A stretch of DNA of 25,062 nucleotides, taken from a virus. The notes beneath the pieces were generated by a model that saw only the letters and a program-made list of their open reading frames with translations, searched no databases and was not told where the DNA came from. This document shows positions 23,237 to 25,062 of this stretch, one piece after another. Both the position numbers and the translations under genes were made by a program. Position 1 is the first letter of the stretch. Each line of letters opens with the position of its first letter. Location: the IMG/VR virus record IMGVR_UViG_3300021079_000033, positions 1 through 25,062 of that record; one strand, 5' to 3'.

Positions 23237-23964
23237 TATTTAGCCCCTCCCATCTTCTTGGCTATTAGCTTTTCAGCATCGATCCGTTGAGCTTCTACCA
23301 ATTCATCAACTGAATTAACTTTGTAATGTTTTAGCATCCCCTTCATGGTGCCAGGGAAAGCATGCTCCACTGCATTGCAAGCTTCTTGGAATGTTTCCAT
23401 GGGCTTCTGCTCATCCACTACCACTGCCACTGGTGCTGCCAGAGCTGGTAAAGCAATCCTAGTTTGTAGCTGTAACTGGGGTTCAACTTCAGTTTCATCC
23501 AACCAACCAAGACCGCAGATAGATAAAGTAACCCTGCGCTTAGCCTTAGTCTCAGCACACATAATCTTGTTAGATCTGGCTTCACCCTGCAAACCCTTAA
23601 GGGAAACCACCCCACAGGATTCATCATTCCTACCAGTCATGTCCTCTGCTCGAGCTGTTACTGTGTAGATGTCTTCAACCAGTTCCCTAGATAGGATCTG
23701 AATAGATACCCCATGAAGTTTCCTAAGCTGATCGCTGCAAGCTCGGGTTGCGTATAACTTCAACTTCCCACCCAAAGGGATAAACTCAAAGGGTTGGGTG
23801 TGTGGATTCAGGCCAAGACTTTCACAGACCCGCATATAGTAGGCACTGCGTTGGTCTTCACTCAGGGTGGATAGATCGCCCTGAATAAGAACTGCATCTG
23901 TTTTTACTGCCTCTAGCTCAGCAGGTCTCACACTGCTATTTTTTGTCTTCAAAATTGTTGTCAT
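23236..23964 (-). CDS. RecT/Bet-like single-strand annealing protein candidate
   Basis: 242 residues. The N-terminal two thirds contains a pattern common in phage recombination cassettes: YYMRVCESLGLNPHTQPFEF, GGKLKLYATRACSDQLRK, VTARAEDMTGRNDES, and AETKAKRRVTLSICGLGWLD before an acidic end. The early (C)xxLGLxPxxxxF and the late AxxKAxRRA-like helix resemble the RecT/Redbeta fold. The C-terminal third is an Ala/Val linker plus a small helical domain. It lies with Gp157, SSB and RusA genes. It starts at ATG behind AAGGA inside the end of the CsrA-like gene, a 29-base overlap, so the two are translationally linked. Confidence 0.6.
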   Translation of the reverse strand: MTTILKTKNSSVRPAELEAVKTDAVLIQGDLSTLSEDQRSAYYMRVCESLGLNPHTQPFEFIPLGGKLKLYATRACSDQLRKLHGVSIQILSRELVEDIYTVTARAEDMTGRNDESCGVVSLKGLQGEARSNKIMCAETKAKRRVTLSICGLGWLDETEVEPQLQLQTRIALPALAAPVAVVVDEQKPMETFQEACNAVEHAFPGTMKGMLKHYKVNSVDELVEAQRIDAEKLIAKKMGGAK

Positions 23965-24127
23965 CTAACATTTCCTTCCGAAAAATTTTAAAGTTTCTTG
24001 GCCCATCAAAACCTAATTGATAGGATCCATCCACTGCACGCTTAAGGGTGACCACCAGAATCTTGTTCGGGTCGGATTCATCCCAGATTAATACCGATTC
24101 ATTGAATTTTCTTTCTAGTATCAGCAT
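23936..24127 (-). CDS. csrA: CsrA-like RNA-binding regulator
   Basis: 63 residues, the normal CsrA length. The N-terminus MLILERKFNESVLI matches the first strand of CsrA (MLIL-R---E---I), with L4 and R6 in the RNA-contact positions. A middle strand set (ILVVTLKRA, YQLGFDGP) matches the IxVLxV and RIGxxAP elements, although the usual RIG is LG here and the loop at residues 16-22 is longer. FRKEM (R50) corresponds to the conserved HREE segment with its essential Arg. CsrA binds GGA motifs and blocks or promotes translation. In a phage it might reprogram host mRNAs or time phage genes. The start lies in CAAGGATG, near a CsrA consensus. Confidence 0.75.
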   Translation of the reverse strand: MLILERKFNESVLIWDESDPNKILVVTLKRAVDGSYQLGFDGPRNFKIFRKEMLDDNNFEDKK

Positions 24128-24143
24128 CCTTGCTACTCCTTGT
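24125..24143 (-). promoter_or_regulatory. Two CAAGGA motifs over the SD and start codon of the CsrA-like gene
   Basis: On the minus strand ACAAGGA (24143-24137) and GCAAGGATG (24133-24125) lie with their GGA cores 10 bases apart; the second contains the start codon. CARGGAUG is the core of the CsrA binding consensus. Bound CsrA would hide both the ribosome-binding site and the start, suggesting autorepression. AAGGAG alone is also a plain ribosome-binding site. Confidence 0.45.
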
Positions 24144-24333
24144 CTGTGGGTTCATCGTCATGTAAGACCGCCATGTACTCAGCCAAAACTTCTAGGTGTC
24201 GTTTCACCCTCCCTTCAATATGCTTCTGTTGTCGTTTTGTATTGTCTGGATGTAGCTGGCTAGAGAAATCCAACACCTTTGCCATCTGATCCAGCAGTAA
24301 ATTTTCCATCTGTTTGGTGATCTTGACTGCCAT
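24133..24333 (-). CDS. Small hypothetical helical protein
   Basis: 66 residues, ATG behind AGGAG, ending six bases before the CsrA-like start. Two amphipathic helices (KQMENLLLDQMAKVLDF and RVKRHLEVLAEYMAVLHDD) and an acidic tail; its last codons supply part of the CsrA-like gene's ribosome-binding site. Family not recognised. Small size and operon position suggest an early accessory function. Confidence 0.6.
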   Translation of the reverse strand: MAVKITKQMENLLLDQMAKVLDFSSQLHPDNTKRQQKHIEGRVKRHLEVLAEYMAVLHDDEPTDKE

Positions 24334-24341
24334 GCTGTCTC

Positions 24342-24647
24342 CTAGTGCAGATCGATCTGCGTGAGTGCTTTCGCAATCCGTTGCGCCATGCTCTTATCGA
24401 TCTTTTTGGTGGGTGCTTTGATGGCATCAGGGGTCTGGTTCTGAGCTTCTAGAAATGCAGCAGCATCGTCAGGGTGGACCAGATAACCACCACCTAATTT
24501 GGTGGACCTGAGATAGACAGTGGTTCCATTCACTAACACCCCATCATGGATGTAGTTGTAGATCGTAGCTGGGGTTCGGCTCCAACTAACTGCTAGAGCG
24601 TTCACGCTTAAAACTGTTTTCGGTATCAGACATTTATATGATTGCAT
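24342..24647 (-). CDS. DUF1580-like winged-helix (excisionase/MerR-type) protein
   Basis: 101 residues, the first gene after the early promoter, with AAAGGA before the ATG. Residues about 12-70 form a small winged HTH: LSVNALAVSW, the recognition-like TPATIYNYIHDGV, then a wing around LRSTKLGGGYLVHPDDAAAFLE. The pattern (helix, TxxxYxxxxxG, LxxxxxGGxxxxxxxxxxxFxE) resembles DUF1580 proteins, which I know mainly from planctomycetes, and also excisionase/AlpA folds. A basic helical C-terminus follows. It could be a transcriptional regulator or excisionase; the host hint is moderate. Confidence 0.6.
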   Translation of the reverse strand: MQSYKCLIPKTVLSVNALAVSWSRTPATIYNYIHDGVLVNGTTVYLRSTKLGGGYLVHPDDAAAFLEAQNQTPDAIKAPTKKIDKSMAQRIAKALTQIDLH

Positions 24648-24657
24648 TTAGTTTCCT

Positions 24658-24678
24658 TTCAGATGTTGTTCATCTAAA
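24658..24678 (-). promoter_or_regulatory. Leader hairpin before the DUF1580-like gene
   Basis: On the minus strand TTTAGATG pairs with CATCTGAA around a five-base AACAA loop, giving eight pairs including one G-U. The 3' arm runs directly into the AAAGGA ribosome-binding site of the first early gene, so folding could affect initiation. Confidence 0.4.
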
Positions 24679-24701
24679 AAGAATCTTAAGCAAGTGGTTG
24701 G

Positions 24702-24740
24702 ATTAAATCTGCTTGACAGCTGGCTAACATCTGTTTGACA
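24702..24740 (-). promoter_or_regulatory. Candidate early promoter with paired operator-like repeats
   Basis: Minus strand -10 TTTAAT (24707-24702, five of six matches), 17 bases from a weak -35 ATGTTA (24730-24725). On the given strand ATCTGCTTGACA (24707-24718) and ATCTGTTTGACA (24729-24740) are direct repeats 22 bp apart, two helical turns, overlapping both promoter boxes. A TGACATTGTCA palindrome (24736-24746) adjoins the second copy. This suggests repressor or activator control of the early operon. Confidence 0.4.
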
Positions 24741-24776
24741 TTGTCAGACTTTGCTAAATGTGTGGGAAATAGGCGT

Positions 24777-24808
24777 AAAAAAAGCCAGCAGGGGTTTTCC
24801 CTACTGGC
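24777..24808 (-). terminator. Intrinsic terminator ending the right-edge gene
   Basis: On the minus strand GCCAGTAGGG pairs with CCCTGCTGGC (one A-C mismatch), followed by seven T (24783-24777). It lies 19 bases after the stop at 24828 and before the early promoter, separating the two transcription units. Confidence 0.85.
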
Positions 24809-24827
24809 TATATTTAGGATAAAAATA

Positions 24828-25062
24828 TTAATTTATTATAACATAACCTTTGCGACTCTTGTTAAGGATCTGCCTTTCTACAAGGTTCGCTAAGATGGTT
24901 CGTAAGCTGCTGTCGTTATTGCGTTTTAACAACTTAGCTACAACAATCGCTTTGATATCAGGGCTATTTTTCATCACTACAAGTATCTCTTCCTCAGCTT
25001 GGGTGAAAAACTTCCAATTTTTTCCAGCATCCTTTGCAAATAAAATAGATAAGGGGGGGGGG
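24828..25062 (-). CDS. C-terminal winged-helix fragment, N-terminus beyond window
   Basis: An open minus-strand frame runs from the right edge to TAA at 24830-24828, about 77 codons. The visible part is a winged helix: TQAEEEILVVMKNS, then IKAIVVAKLLKRN, SSLRTILANLVERQIL, and a wing KGYVIIN ending the protein. Such C-terminal domains occur on phage regulators and on D5-like primase-helicases, so I do not assign a function. The edge codons come from a homopolymer and may be artefactual. Confidence 0.6.
   Translation of the reverse strand, partial: PPPLSILFAKDAGKNWKFFTQAEEEILVVMKNSPDIKAIVVAKLLKRNNDSSLRTILANLVERQILNKSRKGYVIIN
25053..25062. other. Terminal run of ten G
   Basis: A G-only run exactly at the end of the sequence is a familiar artefact of two-colour sequencing or contig trimming, so this end is best treated as an assembly break. 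Confidence 0.6.

Noticed and set aside
24713-24740. Two plus-strand TTGACA boxes suggesting a rightward promoter
   Set aside because: No adequate -10 at proper spacing and no plus-strand gene follows; they are better explained as part of the direct repeat.

Overview
The window looks like most of a tailed-phage (siphovirus) contig; an excised prophage segment is the alternative. Every gene I can support lies on the minus strand, so it reads from right to left. The left end stops inside a Thr-Pro repeat of an unfinished tail gene. The right end stops in a run of ten G inside an unfinished gene. Both look like assembly breaks rather than natural ends. I see no integrase, convincing repressor, lysis cassette, tRNA, CRISPR array or insertion sequence. 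The likely host is a bacterium of moderate GC. A planctomycete is my best guess, from a DUF1580-like winged-helix protein and a CsrA-like protein, but this is only an inference.

Right to left along transcription: (1) 25062-24828, C-terminal winged-helix fragment, then a strong terminator. (2) 24740-22248, early/recombination operon behind a promoter with a 22-bp-spaced direct repeat: DUF1580-like HTH, small unknown protein, CsrA-like regulator, RecT/Bet-like annealing protein, Gp157-like protein and an SSB-like protein ending in DDLPF. (3) 22247-22032, a gap that folds on paper into a three-stem RNA, then an AT-rich ParB/DGQHR-like gene. (4) 21181-17250, small unknown proteins, a replication-initiator-like protein with internal repeats, a PD-(D/E)XK-like nuclease, a zinc-ribbon protein, RusA resolvase and an HNH endonuclease. 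(5) A G-rich candidate cos region, then TerS (P27), TerL, portal and HK97-type protease. (6) A small membrane protein, a terminator and a new promoter directly before the major capsid gene. (7) Head-tail connectors, tail terminator, tail tube, tail assembly chaperones joined by a canonical -1 slippery heptamer, tape measure, and three distal tail or fibre genes.

Most junctions are ATGA or TAATG overlaps, so translation is tightly coupled through the recombination, packaging and tail modules. Expression control seems to be placed at a few points: the early promoter, the structured gap at 22.1 kb, the terminator/promoter pair before the capsid gene, the frameshift site in the tail genes, and a possible autoregulatory site at the start of the CsrA-like gene.

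The observations most worth following are the multibranch RNA candidate (22142-22247), the CsrA-like gene whose start codon sits in a near-consensus CsrA site, the A AAA AAC frameshift site, and the zinc-ribbon gene that seems to need an ATC start.
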